NCBI GenBank assembly: GCA_009809945.1 | Contig: WTPW01000308.1 | Location: 373,116-437,115, forward strand | Length of the DNA: 64,000 bases | Direction: 5' to 3' | From: Gigaspora margarita | Taxonomy: Eukaryota; Glomeromycota; Glomeromycetes; Diversisporales; Gigasporaceae | Shown: positions 43,431 to 54,711 of the stretch, one piece after another | Position numbering within the stretch: position 1 is the first letter of the stretch | Layout of the letters: each line of letters opens with the position of its first letter | The notes under the pieces: generated by a model | What the model saw: only the letters and a program-made list of their open reading frames with translations | Told to the model about the DNA's origin: nothing | Database searches by the model: none | Program-made: the position numbers and the translations under genes

Positions 43431-44289
43431 GACCTGCGTAAGTATATGAATTATAGATCATTGGTAATCTTATTAAGGATCCTAATTAGCATCCTAAAGT
43501 ATTAGGAATCAAGAATTGTTAGCAATCTTAAAATAGAATTGTATCACCTTTAACTGTTGCGCGAAAATTATACATATAATTTTTGAATTCAGATTTTAAA
43601 TAAAATTCCGGTTTGAATTTAAATTTGTCGAACATTGCGTTTCTATGTTTCAAGTATTGTATACTAGATTATAGATCTTCATTTATTTAATTGTTTTGGC
43701 ATTCTCGTAATTGAACATCCAATTCATAGTTGTATGCAACCTTCTATGCATTAAGGGGTTTCAGCATTAAAGTGCGGAAATCTGATTTTGACAGAATTAG
43801 ATTACATATTCATTTTCAAATGAGCAATGGATCAACTTTAATTCATTTTCCGAAATGATAATCTTTGTCGTTGAAAAGTTTATTTATTTCGTTAAATAGG
43901 TGTCTCTAAACATTCCATTATTTCCGAAATACGCTATTTTTTTTTTAATTCTGTAAACCCCTCATTGGAAAATCATCGGTTTCGTTCTTTATACTATTCA
44001 CTTTTGTTAAGTTACTGAGCTAAGAAAAAAGGTCATCAATATAATCTATACGCGGAGAATACTGAATTTTCACTATTATCGTAATTCAAAATTTTTTTTT
44101 TCACTATATCAATTCACTAAATCGAAGATATTTTTAATTTGACGTACAAGTGAAAAAAAAAACAATTAATATCACGTAATATTTCTTCGTTAAAAATCGT
44201 TATTTCATTTTTATTATTTTAATATGTATAACAATATAACTTGTACACTTCTGCATTGATTTTCAAAAAATGAATGTGTAACATCTTTT
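43431..44289. other. AT-rich intergenic DNA, no gene seen
   Basis: No supported feature. Confidence 0.35.
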
Positions 44290-44735
44290 AACTATAAAAA
44301 AGAGAGATGGCTGTATATTATTTTATACTGTATGATATAGACCAATAAAGGCGATTTTAAATTACTAGACACGTGTTTATATGAATTATCTATTAAATAA
44401 TAAATTAGAAAATTTTATTAGATTATTAAACCTTTAGAATAATAGTTAGTACACCGTTTTATGGTGTGTAAGTTTCGGGTTCGATACCTGATATTTACGT
44501 TAACTGAATATTAAATTCAGAAAAAAACCTCTGTAACACTTATTTAAATTTTAGCGCTATTTGTTTTTCTCATTATCATTAAGCTACTTATATTTCGTGA
44601 AAATTATGAAAAGGGATTTACTAGGATCTTAGTCTCGGAATTCACATTTTTAAGAGTAGGAATCAAGCAAGGCAAAGCAAGATATGCAAGAATAATCCGT
44701 CATATTTGCAACGTTCTGCATTACCGTTCAGTACT
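44290..44735 (+). mobile_element. tRNA-derived SINE-like repeat, copy 2
   Basis: Pol III-like boxes: A box region TAGAATAATAGTTAGTACAC (about 44437-44456) and B box GGTTCGATACC (about 44478-44488). The tail AACCTCTGTAACACTTATTT ... CAAGCAAGGCAAAGCAAGAT matches the inverted copy at 23121-23362 at about 85 percent. It is flanked upstream by sequence also shared with copy 1, so the repeated unit is about 450 bp. Confidence 0.75.
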
Positions 44736-44924
44736 TATTTGTTAAACTTTATTTTTCATTAAATTATTACATCTTTATTATTAATTAAAAATAAGTTATC
44801 ATTAAAATAATAAATACATTTATTTATAACTTTATTTATTGTTAATTAAACTATTATATATCGTACAAAAAAAAAAAAAAAACATAAAATAGAAATATAT
44901 AGAGATACTTCGTTTTAGAGGAAA

Positions 44925-44990
44925 CCTCTTACTTGTCCCAACCACCACGTAGAGGTGTATCTCATTGGTTGGGAAGGCCCAAGAGCGTTT
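44925..44990. repeat. Inverted dispersed repeat, partner at 50549-50612
   Basis: CTTGTCCCAACCACCACGTA ... GAGGTGTATCTC ... TTGGTTGGGAAGG is the reverse complement of 50549-50605 with a few changes. Each copy can also form a CCCAACCA/TGGTTGGG stem. Confidence 0.7.
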
Positions 44991-45077
44991 ATTAAACATT
45001 CCCAGTCCCCAACACTATTTCCTCCAGCATCTCCCGACTAGAAATAGGTTGTTCGTATAATATACGCTCTGCAAACA

Positions 45078-45284
45078 CGTATATATGTTGTGCGTCAGAT
45101 TGAAACTTGCGTCAGATTGAAACTGACGCACGTCAGATGACTATCATTTGACCAGCATTAAATGATCGGCAACAGCTGGCCTAAACAAACTTCTAACTTT
45201 ACCGTAATTTTACCCTAACCCTAATCTAATTTAGGCCGGGTTTCATCTGACGCAAGAATCGATCTGACGCACAACATATATACG
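45078..45284. mobile_element. MITE with repeated GCGTCAGATTGAAAC motifs
   Basis: Perfect terminal inverted repeats of about 23 bp (CGTATATATGTTGTGCGTCA... and complement). Direct internal copies of TGCGTCAGATTGAAAC. The centre has TACCGTAATTTTACCCTAAC, again telomere-like. No TSD is obvious. Confidence 0.75.
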
Positions 45285-46009
45285 CTTTTACCGATTTGCT
45301 AATCAAATTTCACTTTGAAACAACACAGAACATCTAACCGGTCTTCTCACTTTTTGCTAATAATTTCCAGGTCGTTACATAACCAATTCCTTCTCCAGAA
45401 AAGGTAAACCCTGGATAGGGGAGATGCAAAAAGTCGATATAAAGTCGCTAGCAAATCGGGACGAAAAAAAAAATAGTCTATGAGAAGGACTGATTTTCAA
45501 AACAAAACTATCACATAATTTTCCGGCATACATCAATCAATTAAAAATCAGGATCACAAATCGATCGCTTTGCAAAAATTGCATTTATCTCAAAATTTAA
45601 TTTAGTAAACCACTTTTAGAGCCCTAACAAAAATTTTCTTCGTGCATTCTTACTATAATACTGCCCTTTCTAATTCTAACTTAACCCCGACCTTAATATA
45701 AACGAAATTTTTTGTTCAACAACATTCGTTTTCCGAATATCACATGCCAATAAAATCGATCTTACGCCATTTCAAAATTCCTATACCTAACCCTAACGCT
45801 AATATATACAACGCCGAATCAGTATGGTACAGATTTTAAAAATCGGTCTGAACTATACTGATCTGCTATTTTCTATCGCGAATTCGTATTCGTGACTGCT
45901 AATTCATTTTAGTGGCAGCAAATCGTTTTCTTATGATGAGATCTGCAAAAATCAACCAATCACAATTAAAGCCATAACGATTAACGTTTTTTTTTTTTTG
46001 TCATTCATT
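45285..46009. other. 5' flank of the CINP-like gene with a telomere-core relic
   Basis: 45605-45705, read on the minus strand, has the core text GGTCGGGGTTAAGTTAG ... GAAAATTTTTGTTAGGGCTC shared with the foldback family. ACCTAACCCTAACGCTAA occurs at about 45784-45801. Terminal repeats are unclear. No gene. Confidence 0.5.
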
Positions 46010-46851
46010 ATGCCTACACCACATCATATAGTTCAACTTACTCGTTTAGAAGATTTATGTAAAGAATGGTCAACAATTCATAGTCAATATTGCAATTTGT
46101 TCTCTTCCTTAGTTAATATTCTAACTCAACGTCAAGCAACATCAAATTTATTAAATTCCTCAAATTCCACAATATTTAGAGTTACTACGAATACCATAAT
46201 CGTTACTTCAAACATTTTAGATCAAATATTTCAACCTCAAACTCTTACTCGTGTTATTTACAAACAATCTCGAGAAATTGAAGAAATTCTTTCAAAAATT
46301 CATAAAATTTTTGAAGAATTTGAGATAATAGTGAAATCTATGAGAAAAATTTTATTGCAAAGTGATAAATTAGTTTCTGGTCCTTTGACTGACTTAAATT
46401 TATCTTCAACTTACAAAACTTCAACTTCTAATTTAACTTCAAAACAACAACCTTCCAATAAAAAAGCAAGCATTCAAAATCCAAACAATCTTCAAAAATT
46501 ACAAATATTAATAATTCATCTCGTGAACAAAAAATGGATGATGTAGTTGATATATCAATTTCTTTGTCTAATCTCTATATAACTCGTATTGTTGATATGT
46601 ATGAAAAAGAATTGACATATAAACGAAATTTAATTTTTGGTGGTGCTTTAGTAATCGATCATTCAGATTATGAAAATACTGAAATTAATAATTTTGAAGG
46701 TACTGCTATTAAAGCAGGAATTGATGGCGTAAAGTTGGTTGCTGAAAAGTGGGCTGCCCAACCATATTTGGATTTTGAAATTGAAGAAGAAATGGTAGAT
46801 AGAGTAAAAATTTGGAAAAAGATTAAGGAATTTGAAAAATTAAGCAAATAA
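46010..46851 (+). pseudogene. CDK2-interacting protein (CINP)-like gene with a frameshift
   Basis: The first ATG is at 46010 (the open frame extends upstream without a Met). Frame 1 covers a helical, coiled-coil-like N-terminal part (LCKEWSTIHSQYCNLFSSLV, IEEILSKIHKIFEEFEIIVK) to about 46470. A different frame then carries ISLSNLYITRIVDMYEKELT and AEKWAAQPYLDFEIEEEM to the stop at 46849-46851. The W-H/L-x-x-x-N start, the L-x-M-Y-x-K-E-L-x-x-K-R motif and W-x-x-Q-P-Y-x-D are the pattern of CINP, a small cell-cycle and genome-maintenance protein. No GT/AG intron can join the frames, so a one-base indel (real or a sequence error) separates them. Otherwise the gene is complete, about 280 residues. 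Confidence 0.6.
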
Positions 46852-47460
46852 TTATATTGTAAATTTATCAAATGTATAATTTAATAACTCTGACAATTAA
46901 TTAAACAAAAACATTTATATTATATTAATAAACGATTACCGTATTTTCGCGAAATAACGGGCATGGGTGTCATTTAGAAAATGCGACCCTAAAAATAGTG
47001 ATACATAATTTCAAATAATGCCCATGCGCGTCCCGAAATGATGCGCACCTCACATTAGGGTTTCAACAAATAATTTGATAGCTGGCAAGTTTAAGAAAAG
47101 GTTTCTTAACGCCCATGCGCGTACTCTAAATAACGAGCATATACTCAAAATATCGTGCAGGTGGGCGTTATTTCACGAAATACGGCACTATATTTTCAGA
47201 CTAAATAAGAAGTTCCATGAGAGATGAATAACATATCCTGAGTACTTCAATTGATGAATGATCACTATATTCACAAGCTAAATAAATGTGAACATGAAAA
47301 ACTCAATTAGTAAGTTATAGCTAAACTAAATCAATGCGAATATAATAGCAGTAGCATGTAATGATGTTCAAGCTAAATCCACACAAATAAGAGTTAAATT
47401 AAAAGTGAATAGCTTAAATAATTCTATGTGGCAGTCAGGGTGCATGTCACACTGAGTGAC
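46852..47460. other. Intergenic DNA with a TTTCGCGAAATAACG MITE
   Basis: 46938-47194 has inverted ends (CCGTATTTTCGCGAAATAAC and GTTATTTCACGAAATACGG) and internal CCCATGCGCGT repeats; it is the longest of three copies (also 28680, 31926). The rest is featureless. Confidence 0.65.
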
Positions 47461-48769
47461 AAATAATAGTAAAAATTATAATAAAAACATATAAATTTAC
47501 TATAAACTTTAAGCAAAACATTCTTTTCGGCTTACAGATTAACTTTTTTTCAAACTTTGGGATTAAGCATATCGAGGATAGTAGATTAAGGTTATTTAGA
47601 ACACTTTTAAAATTTTGCAAATTTTGTACAAATCGAAAATNTAACTTCGCGAAAANCAAATATTTGCTAATTTTAAGATGATNAATATATGTAAAAACAT
47701 GCTCTGAACNACTTTACTTAGGCGACGAAAGTAGGTTACCTTGTAAGAAAAATGGGTTATCTATGTACTAAAGTTAAAATTTATCGTATTTCATGATAAA
47801 ACGTTTTTTCTTATTAGGTAACCTACTTTGGACTCTTAAGCAAAGTTGTTCGGCATGTAATTTTACATTACATTTGAGATTGAAACGCGTTTTTCGGACC
47901 TTTTACTAAGTGAAAAATGGGTTTAAAGTTAGAAAATTTTTTTTTTAAAAAAGAGTGTTACTAATTTGCCCCCCTGGTAATGTTAACCACCCTATAATTT
48001 ACCAATCAGGTCGCAGGATCTTGTGTAACAAAATAAAGAAAATTTTAAGAAAACTTAGAAAAAAATCAAAAAATTATCAATATCACAAAATTTTATTACA
48101 AAAACTAGCTTTGGGTTATTAAGTAAAAGTTTTTAGCATCTAATTTTGCATATAAATAATCTATACCCTAACCCTAATCTTTAAAGAATAATTTTTATAT
48201 AAAAAACTTTTATAAAAATAAAGGGTGGTTAAAATTTATAACTTTAACCAGGTGTTAAAATTAGTTAAATTCTTTAAAAAAATTTTTTTAAAAAAATTTT
48301 TTTCTAACTTTAAACCCATTTTTCACTTAGTAAAAGGTCTGAAAAACGCGTTTCAATTTAAATGTGATGTAAAATTACATGCCGAACAACTTTGCTTAAG
48401 AGCCCAAAGTAGGTTACCTGATAAGAAAAAAACGTTTTATCATGAAATACGATAAATTTTAACTTTAGTACATAGATAACCCATTTTTCTTACAAGGTAA
48501 CATACTTTCGTCGCCTAAGTAAAGTTGTTCAGAGCATGTTTTTACATATATTTATCATCTTAAAATTAGCAAATATTTATTTCCGTGAAGTTACATTTTC
48601 GATTTGTACAAAATTTGCAAAATTTTAAAAAAGTGTTCTAAATAACCTTAATCTACTATCCTCAATATGCTTAATTCCAAAGTTTGAAAAAAAGTTAATC
48701 TGTGAGCCGAAAAGAATGTTTTGCTTAAAATTTATAGTAAATTTATATTTTTATTATAATTTTTATTAT
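47461..48769. mobile_element. Large foldback element, arms about 500 bp
   Basis: 47461-47965 and 48262-48769 are inverted copies at about 93 percent identity. Shared landmarks include GTAGGTTACCTTGTAAGAAA, AACTTTAAACCCATTTTTCA and AACGCGTTTTTCGGACC. The spacer (about 300 bp) has CTATACCCTAACCCTAATC. Four isolated N (47641, 47656, 47683, 47710) fall in the left arm. No ORF with recognisable motifs; the small frames at 47447 and 48225 are arm sequence. Confidence 0.9.
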
Positions 48770-49277
48770 GAACTAACACTCATATATTAACAGGTATGAC
48801 ATATTCTCTGACTAGTAGGGCTTCAAAAATAAACAAATAATTAAAATAATAGGATTTTTCAAATAGCATGTATATAGAATTATATAAAGTCAACTCTTTC
48901 TAAACCGTTCCAGCAAATTTTTGTCGGTATAGAGTAATTCCGGATTATACACTTACTTTCCAAATCTGGGGGTCGCTTAAAGCCAGGTACGTACATCATG
49001 ATTTTTCTGATTTTTTATTAAAATCGATTGATATTATAGTTAGGGTTAGATGAAAGATAGAGTGAGTGATTTATATATAGCAACATCGCATTTTCAACAC
49101 TTTATATTTAGTGGACCAAGACCGATTTAGATAGCCATTTTTTATAATTTCGTGTTTTTGTTCTAGTCATCTTGCTTTGTTTTGTTTGTGACGATCTGAG
49201 TTCAGGGCCGATGATATGTTGTGTTTATTTCATTCACAAAATTCGATAAATTGGCTTGTTTGCACATAATTTCACGG
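48770..49277. other. Intergenic DNA, no gene seen
   Basis: Contains one GTTAGGGTTAGATG stretch at about 49041. No other supported feature. Confidence 0.35.
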
Positions 49278-49455
49278 AAGGCCCCCAAAATTCCTGGTCA
49301 GAATACATCAGAATCCTGGTCGGTAGGACCAGAAATTATCAGAATCACTAAAAATTTACTTATAATAAAATTGTAGCCTTGCTATAAAACCTACTAACTA
49401 GTATGATAGTGCTAAATGCCGGCCTAAATCCGACCAGAAATTTTGGGGATTGCCC
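49278..49455. mobile_element. Small foldback element (GGCCCCCAAAATTCCTGGTC)
   Basis: Inverted ends GGCCCCCAAAATTCCTGGTC and GACCAGAAATTTTGGGGATT. The right half (CTAAATGCCGGCCTA.ATCCGAC ... CCTGTAAAAAT) recurs at 53175-53240. Confidence 0.65.
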
Positions 49456-50545
49456 TGTAAAAATCTAATTTCACAATAAAACACATATATTCGTTTTGAT
49501 TAATTAAGTTCTTTTACAGCAAATTTCATATATTCACTGTGAAAGGGCATAGCTTTTCTTTATAGTACACTATTAATAACAATAATGATCGTCAAAATTT
49601 ATCTAAAGAATCACTCAAACAATTATCTAAGATGTATTTTAACTGAGATTGAATTAGTATAGAAATTTTTTATCAGTTATATAGAACTTTAGGGTTTTTA
49701 TATATTTTATATAGCAATAGTTTTTTTCATATTTTTATATAGAACATTTACAGTACAAATAAAAAAATATTTTATCCGTCATCGCAAAATTTTATAAAAT
49801 TCAAAATTAACTCTCAAAATTACTTCAAATTGATCCACAACAAATCACAAAATTTACTTTATATTGCCACAAAATTGCACAAAATCGTTTGAAATTGATC
49901 ACAAAATTTATGTTATCCCGCCACAAAAAATCATCGGCCCTGCTACATACCCATACCCATACACATTGATCACCAATAAAAATTAATGATAAGGTAATCA
50001 TCATGACAAACGTCATAACAAATGTCATAACAAACGTGATCATCATAAATATAGTGTGTTTACTGATGGAATAAATATAGTACTACTTGTTCACCGAATT
50101 TTTATTTTTCACGCTTTTAGTTTCGCTTCTTCTTCGCTTCGGCTATACTTGATGACATTCGGATTTTTTGACTTTCTCTGTTTCAAGGTCTACTGGTTCT
50201 GTATAAGGAGCTAGTTACGATTCTTCCTTGATTTAAGCAGCGAAAAAATCTGGGCAAAGAGGTTTTTGTAAGTGAACTAAAAAAAAAAGCGAAGCTTCGT
50301 TGAAGACAGAGTTTTTAATGGAGTACTCCGTTGACTCTATTTTAATATTAAAATGGATTCAACGGTGTGCTTCATTAGCAACACTAGTTTGAAGAACAAC
50401 CTGCTCCTGTACAGGAGGTGCAGAAGAGAATGTGGTTGGGGTAGAATACGAATACTCGGCACTAACCAAGGTAAGATACAGATGCTACACTTGAGCTTCC
50501 TTTTCTGGGTGGCCTTTATATTCTGTTAGTGCCGAACATCTATTG
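49456..50545. other. Intergenic DNA, no gene seen
   Basis: 50005-50047 has short AACGTCATAACAAATGTCAT repeats that open a Met/Phe/Val-rich minus-strand frame (49825-50046), not a gene. GGAGTACTCC at about 50321 is a small palindrome. Confidence 0.4.
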
Positions 50546-50548
50546 TAC

Positions 50549-50612
50549 CTTCCCAACCAAAGAGACACACCTCTACATGGTGGTTGGGACGAGTAAGAGA
50601 AATAATCTTTGA
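50549..50612. repeat. Inverted dispersed repeat, partner at 44925-44990
   Basis: CTTCCCAACCAAAGAGACAC ... ACCTCTACATGGTGGTTGGG pairs with 44925-44990 in opposite orientation. Confidence 0.7.
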
Positions 50613-50877
50613 AACTAAGTGTCTCTAAAAATTTTATTCAATTCGTTATTTGTATAATTTGTTTAGTTCATAGAAGTTTATTAAATTAATAATAAAAAAA
50701 ATATATTATTTTTAAATCAAAGATATAATTTTAAAAGATTTTTATTTATCTGATGAAATACTGTAATAAATTTAATAAAATTTAATAAATTTAATAAAAT
50801 TAAATAAAACTTAATAAATTTAATAATTGAATTTTATGTGCGAAATATTTAAAGCATTTATAAATATGAAAAGGAAA

Positions 50878-51145
50878 AAACTATTTATACACTACGTGTA
50901 TGTACACGGGTACTAATTAATTGATTTGCAAATCCGCGTAATATATAAATTATAGACCAAAATTAAACCCGATTTAAGGTTAGGGTTAGGGTGAGCTTTG
51001 GAATTGGAAGGGGTTATAGTTATAATAAAATTTTGCAAGAAATATTTTTTGTTAGAGCCCGAAGAGTGGTTTCATAAGCAAAATTTTAAGTTATTATATG
51101 TACCCGTGTTTATACACTAGTGTACAAATAGTAATTGCAATATAA
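50878..51145 (+). mobile_element. Foldback/MITE copy with telomere-like core
   Basis: Ends ACTATTTATACACTACGTGT (left) and the complement of ACTATTTGTACACTAGTGTA (right). Each end also contains its own palindrome (ATACACTACGTGTAT; TACACTAGTGTA). Core: TTAAGGTTAGGGTTAGGGTG, then ATAAAATTTTGCAAGAAATA, then TTTTGTTAGAGCCC. The ends resemble those of the 13672-13925 copy. Confidence 0.75.
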
Positions 51146-51210
51146 AAATGGTTTTAAAAAAGTAGTCCGTTACGTCACAAAAATTTTATAAGCTGATTAC
51201 TAACCAGAAG

Positions 51211-52355
51211 GATATATGGGTGCGTACGCAGCAAAACCATGCTTAGAGTATATATAACAGATAGTATATATTTATCCCATGGGTACTATGTAACAACCCG
51301 TGCTTTTTTTTTCCAAGTTGTTCACACCGGTCTATATGAAAATTATGTGACACATGATTTTCATATAGACCGGTGTGATTAACGTTATGATCTTTTAAAA
51401 ATTTTGCTTACAGTAAATCCTAATTAAAAGTTAAAGACGTGAATTAAGTTTACGATGTAATCAACTAGAAAAAATTAGTATTTTTTTACGGGTCTTAAAA
51501 TAGTCATGTTTACTAGGTTGTAAGTTATAAAATTGTTATAGACAGGCGAAAGACTATTAGATCTGGTGGGTTTTAAGGTCCAGTGGGTTTTAAAATTGTC
51601 ATAGGAAGACAAATGACTATAATAGGTTCGAAGAGTTTTAAAATTGTTATAGACAGACAAAAGACTTTATTAGGCTCGAAGGTTTTAAAATTCTTGTAAG
51701 CAGGTAAAGGACTTTACTAGATTCTAAAGGTTTTAATATTGTTATAGGCAGATGAAGAATTTTAATGTACTTTATTGATTTTTATTCAATAAAAAAATTT
51801 TATTTAAATATTTAAAATATTAATTTATTTTTTATTTTTATATTATTATATATCATGTTTTTAATGTTCTAAAGGTTAAAAGTAAGTAACGATTAAAAAT
51901 ATTATTTAAGAGTAGTCTTGAATGCGCCGAAGGTTCCAAAGATAATAAGAGTACTTGAACTTAGAGAATTAAATTCTTAAATTCGTTTTTCATAATTGAT
52001 AGCTTTATGAAAGGTCGAGGCACAGCTAATTAGTACACTTGTTATTGTAGTATTCTTTACACGAGAGATTCTCTCCAATTTGAAAAGTTCTTTGGTTATT
52101 GTGATGTTACTGTTTCTTGCATTCGATTTTATTTTATTTTTTTTTTTTAAAATAAAAAAAAATAAATAGATCAATTATTGAAATAAAGATTAAATTACTA
52201 CAGTAGCCAAAGTTTATTGAATGACGTGTTGCTACGTCGTACCCATGGGATAAACTAGTTATTTTATGAATATCGGTGAATACGGTGTATTCACCGATAT
52301 CCATTAAATAACAAGTATATACTAAAGCATGGTTTTGCTGTGTACTCAAGTTAAT
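51211..52355. mobile_element. TIR element with internal hairpins and minisatellite
   Basis: Ends of about 80 bp are inverted: GCAGCAAAACCATGCTTAGA (about 51228) against the complement of CAGCAAAACCATGCTTTAGT (about 52340), and ATCCCATGGGTAC on both. The right arm has an extra perfect palindrome, ATATCGGTGAATAC-GGT-GTATTCACCGATAT (about 52271-52301). A 21-bp perfect hairpin lies at 51323-51343/51357-51377 (CACACCGGTCTATATGAAAA...). No transposase. Confidence 0.7.
51500..51765. repeat. Minisatellite, unit about 60 bp
   Basis: Four to five degenerate copies of GGTTTTAAAATTGTTATAGA + CAGACAAAAGACTTTATTAG lie within the TIR element. Confidence 0.75.
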
Positions 52356-52599
52356 AATCGATATAAAACCAATCAATATTTTTTTACTATAATATTTATG
52401 ACATAATAAAAATATGTAATTTATTAAAAAAACGTTTTTTAAAAAAATTTTAATTTATTAAAAGTTTTACAAATTTTTTATATCACATAATTATCAAATG
52501 ATCATATAATAATAATATAACATTTTTTATCATTCTCGTCAATACGCTCCTGTTTTTGCACCAGTTTTAATCTTTTTTTTCGGATTATAAACCTTATTC

Positions 52600-52860
52600 C
52601 CGGTCTCGAAACACGAACCTACAAGAAATTGTTAGTAAATACAAAAAAAAAATAACTGAAAAACAAAAAGAATAACAAAAAAGAACTGGTATTAATATTT
52701 TTGTACCAGTCCCGGTTCTCGAATTTCCATTCCCGGCGCCATTCCAATACCCCAACGAAACACGAACTTACAAGAAGAAAATTGTTAGTAAAAATGAAAA
52801 AATAACTGAAAAAGAACTGGTACTTATCTTTTTGTACCAGTCCCGGTTCTTGAGGATTTA
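52600..52860. repeat. Two-copy direct repeat with GTACCAGTCCCGGTTCT
   Basis: CGAAACACGAAC(C/T)TACAAGAA ... ATTGTTAGTAAA ... AATAACTGAAAAA ... GAACTGGTA ... TTTTTGTACCAGTCCCGGTTCT occurs at 52606-52720 and 52757-52856. GAACTGGTA and TACCAGT can pair within each copy. Confidence 0.75.
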
Positions 52861-53574
52861 TGCCAAGTGTTCATTATATTAAATTTGCTTATTTGAACAA
52901 AAAGTTTTATACATAATGATAAGATCCGGGCATTATAAACGTAATTTACCGACGCGAGTACCCTCTACCAGTTTTAAGTGCTAGACAGTGATTTATACCC
53001 GGGTATAAAAGCATTATATATCATATCAGGTGCATATAGTAAAACATATTGTCTCAATACCCATAAAAACAATTTAAATTATCAATTTTGCCCTAAGGTC
53101 ATAAAAACTTTTACTAATGAAAATCATATCATTAAGTAAAATATTCCTAGCTGATAGAACCCTGCTAACAACAAAAGCTAAATGCCGGCCTAGATCCGAC
53201 ACATCCGACCTGGAAATTTGGTTACCCTCCTGTAAAAATGCTTGATTACAGCTATTATCTTAAATCCTTAAGATAACCGATCATTGTCAGTCAAAGTCGA
53301 CTAAAATCAACTAGTTGACTCTTTTAGTCTATTTGAGGCCTGATTTTCAAATATTACTATCTCAGAATTCTAATAATTATATATCTCATCGATTTTAGCT
53401 GATTATTGTTTCAACTGACTAAAGTCGATTCTTTGAGATCGACTACTATTAATAGTTGTAGGAAAATTTTTTATTATAAAGAAATTTCCGGAGAATCGGC
53501 CCATTTTGCAAGCCGGGCCTAATAATTAAATTGCAGGCCGGATCGTCATTATATAAATCCGATCTAAATGGAAC
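52861..53574. other. Intergenic DNA, repeat fragments only
   Basis: 53175-53240 is a partial copy of the 49278-49455 element. 53290-53440 has GTCGACT/AGTCGATT motifs in both orientations. No gene. Confidence 0.45.
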
Positions 53575-53667
53575 TTAGGGATAGGAATCAGCTATATGAT
53601 TAAATTGACTAAACATAGTAATTTAAATATAAATTTTTTAGTCGACTTAAATCGATTCCTATCCCTA
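53575..53667. mobile_element. 93-bp hAT-type MITE, 8-bp TSD
   Basis: Starts TTAGGGATAGGAATC and ends GATTCCTATCCCTA; AATGGAAC flanks both sides (53567-53574, 53668-53675). It is one of the shortest elements in the window. Confidence 0.8.
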
Positions 53668-53776
53668 AATGGAACACTGAATGAATTATGAAGTTTGCAG
53701 ATTTGACTGCTATATTTAAAGCAAATGCATATCTTCATCTACAGATATGCAGTAACAGTTTGAAGTTTTCTTGAAT

Positions 53777-54711
53777 ATGTTTTATGGTCATTATTGTGGT
53801 GCTTGGTTCGTCAAAGTAATCGAGCCAAGAATCCCAATTTGGGTATTAATGAATGCTGTCCAGGTCAGTTTAATTATATATGTTGTTAACAATTTAATCA
53901 TTCAATAATTATTATATCTTAAAAATAAATATTATTTAGTTTATTGATATATTGCATAATCTTTTTGTTATTTTTCATACTGAAAAAAGTAAGCATAAAA
54001 ATTGATTTTAATTGATATTTCTATTATTAAAATTTTTTGTTGAGAACTTTGTTATTAATGATATTTCATTAGTCAAAATTAGACATGATTTTACCATTAG
54101 TGAAGAAATAATCTCTGTACCTTATTCGCATTCGCTACTTGGTGCGACAATCTGGTGTTTGGTTGCTGGTTTGTGGTATCGCTTTTTCTCTGGTCTTGGA
54201 GGTGGTAACAAAGCTACCTTTTTGATTTGCTTACTGGTACTTTCTCATTGGTTTGAAGACTTGGTGGTCCATGAAAAGGGTAAGGGTTCTATCTTTTAAA
54301 TACGTTTGTACCAGGTACATGTTTAAATAATTACTATCCTGCCAAATAATAGATCTGCTATTATTCACCTTCGACAATACTAAACCAAAATACGGATTTG
54401 GTCTTTATAAAAGTTTTTTATTAAGCCAATTATTAGAAACCGGTTTAATACTTTCTTCATTTATTTACTATCTTAAAAACACCAAGACTAGTTTAAAAAA
54501 TTCTGCAAATTTTTGGACAAAGTGGGGCGTGAGTGTTGTATTCGTGGATTTTGTAATAAGCCACTCTACATCATATATCACACCGCCAAATGTCCTATTT
54601 TTATGCTTTACAGCCCTAACTCTTCATTTTAAATCTTGTTATCTTGCTAATCAATTGGATAAAGTTAGAATTCCGACATCATATACTCTGACCAAAGAAA
54701 GTCTCGATTAA
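53777..54711 (+). CDS. Small multispanning membrane protein of bacterial type, four exons
   Basis: Exons 53777-53863, 53940-53988, 54073-54279 and 54353-54711 join in frame (702 nt, 233 residues plus stop), all with GT/AG introns. The product starts MFYGHYCGAWFVKVIEPRIP, then has FIDILHNLFVIF, then PYSHSLLGATIW, then LLVLSHWFEDLVVHEKDLLL, then more hydrophobic segments (about five to six membrane spans in all). The order GHY...PRIP...D(I/L)L...PYSHSLL..W...SHW..D..VH matches a family of bacterial inner-membrane proteins of unknown role. Some of these are annotated as membrane-bound metal-dependent hydrolases (YdjM/DUF457-like). Conserved His and Asp could bind metal. The start at 53777 is the first ATG in frame with the GHY motif. 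Function is unknown; the bacterial likeness is from recall and needs a search. Confidence 0.7.

Noticed and set aside
49825..50046. Minus-strand Met/Val/Phe-rich frame
   Set aside because: Results from short AACGTCATAACA repeats; no supporting features.
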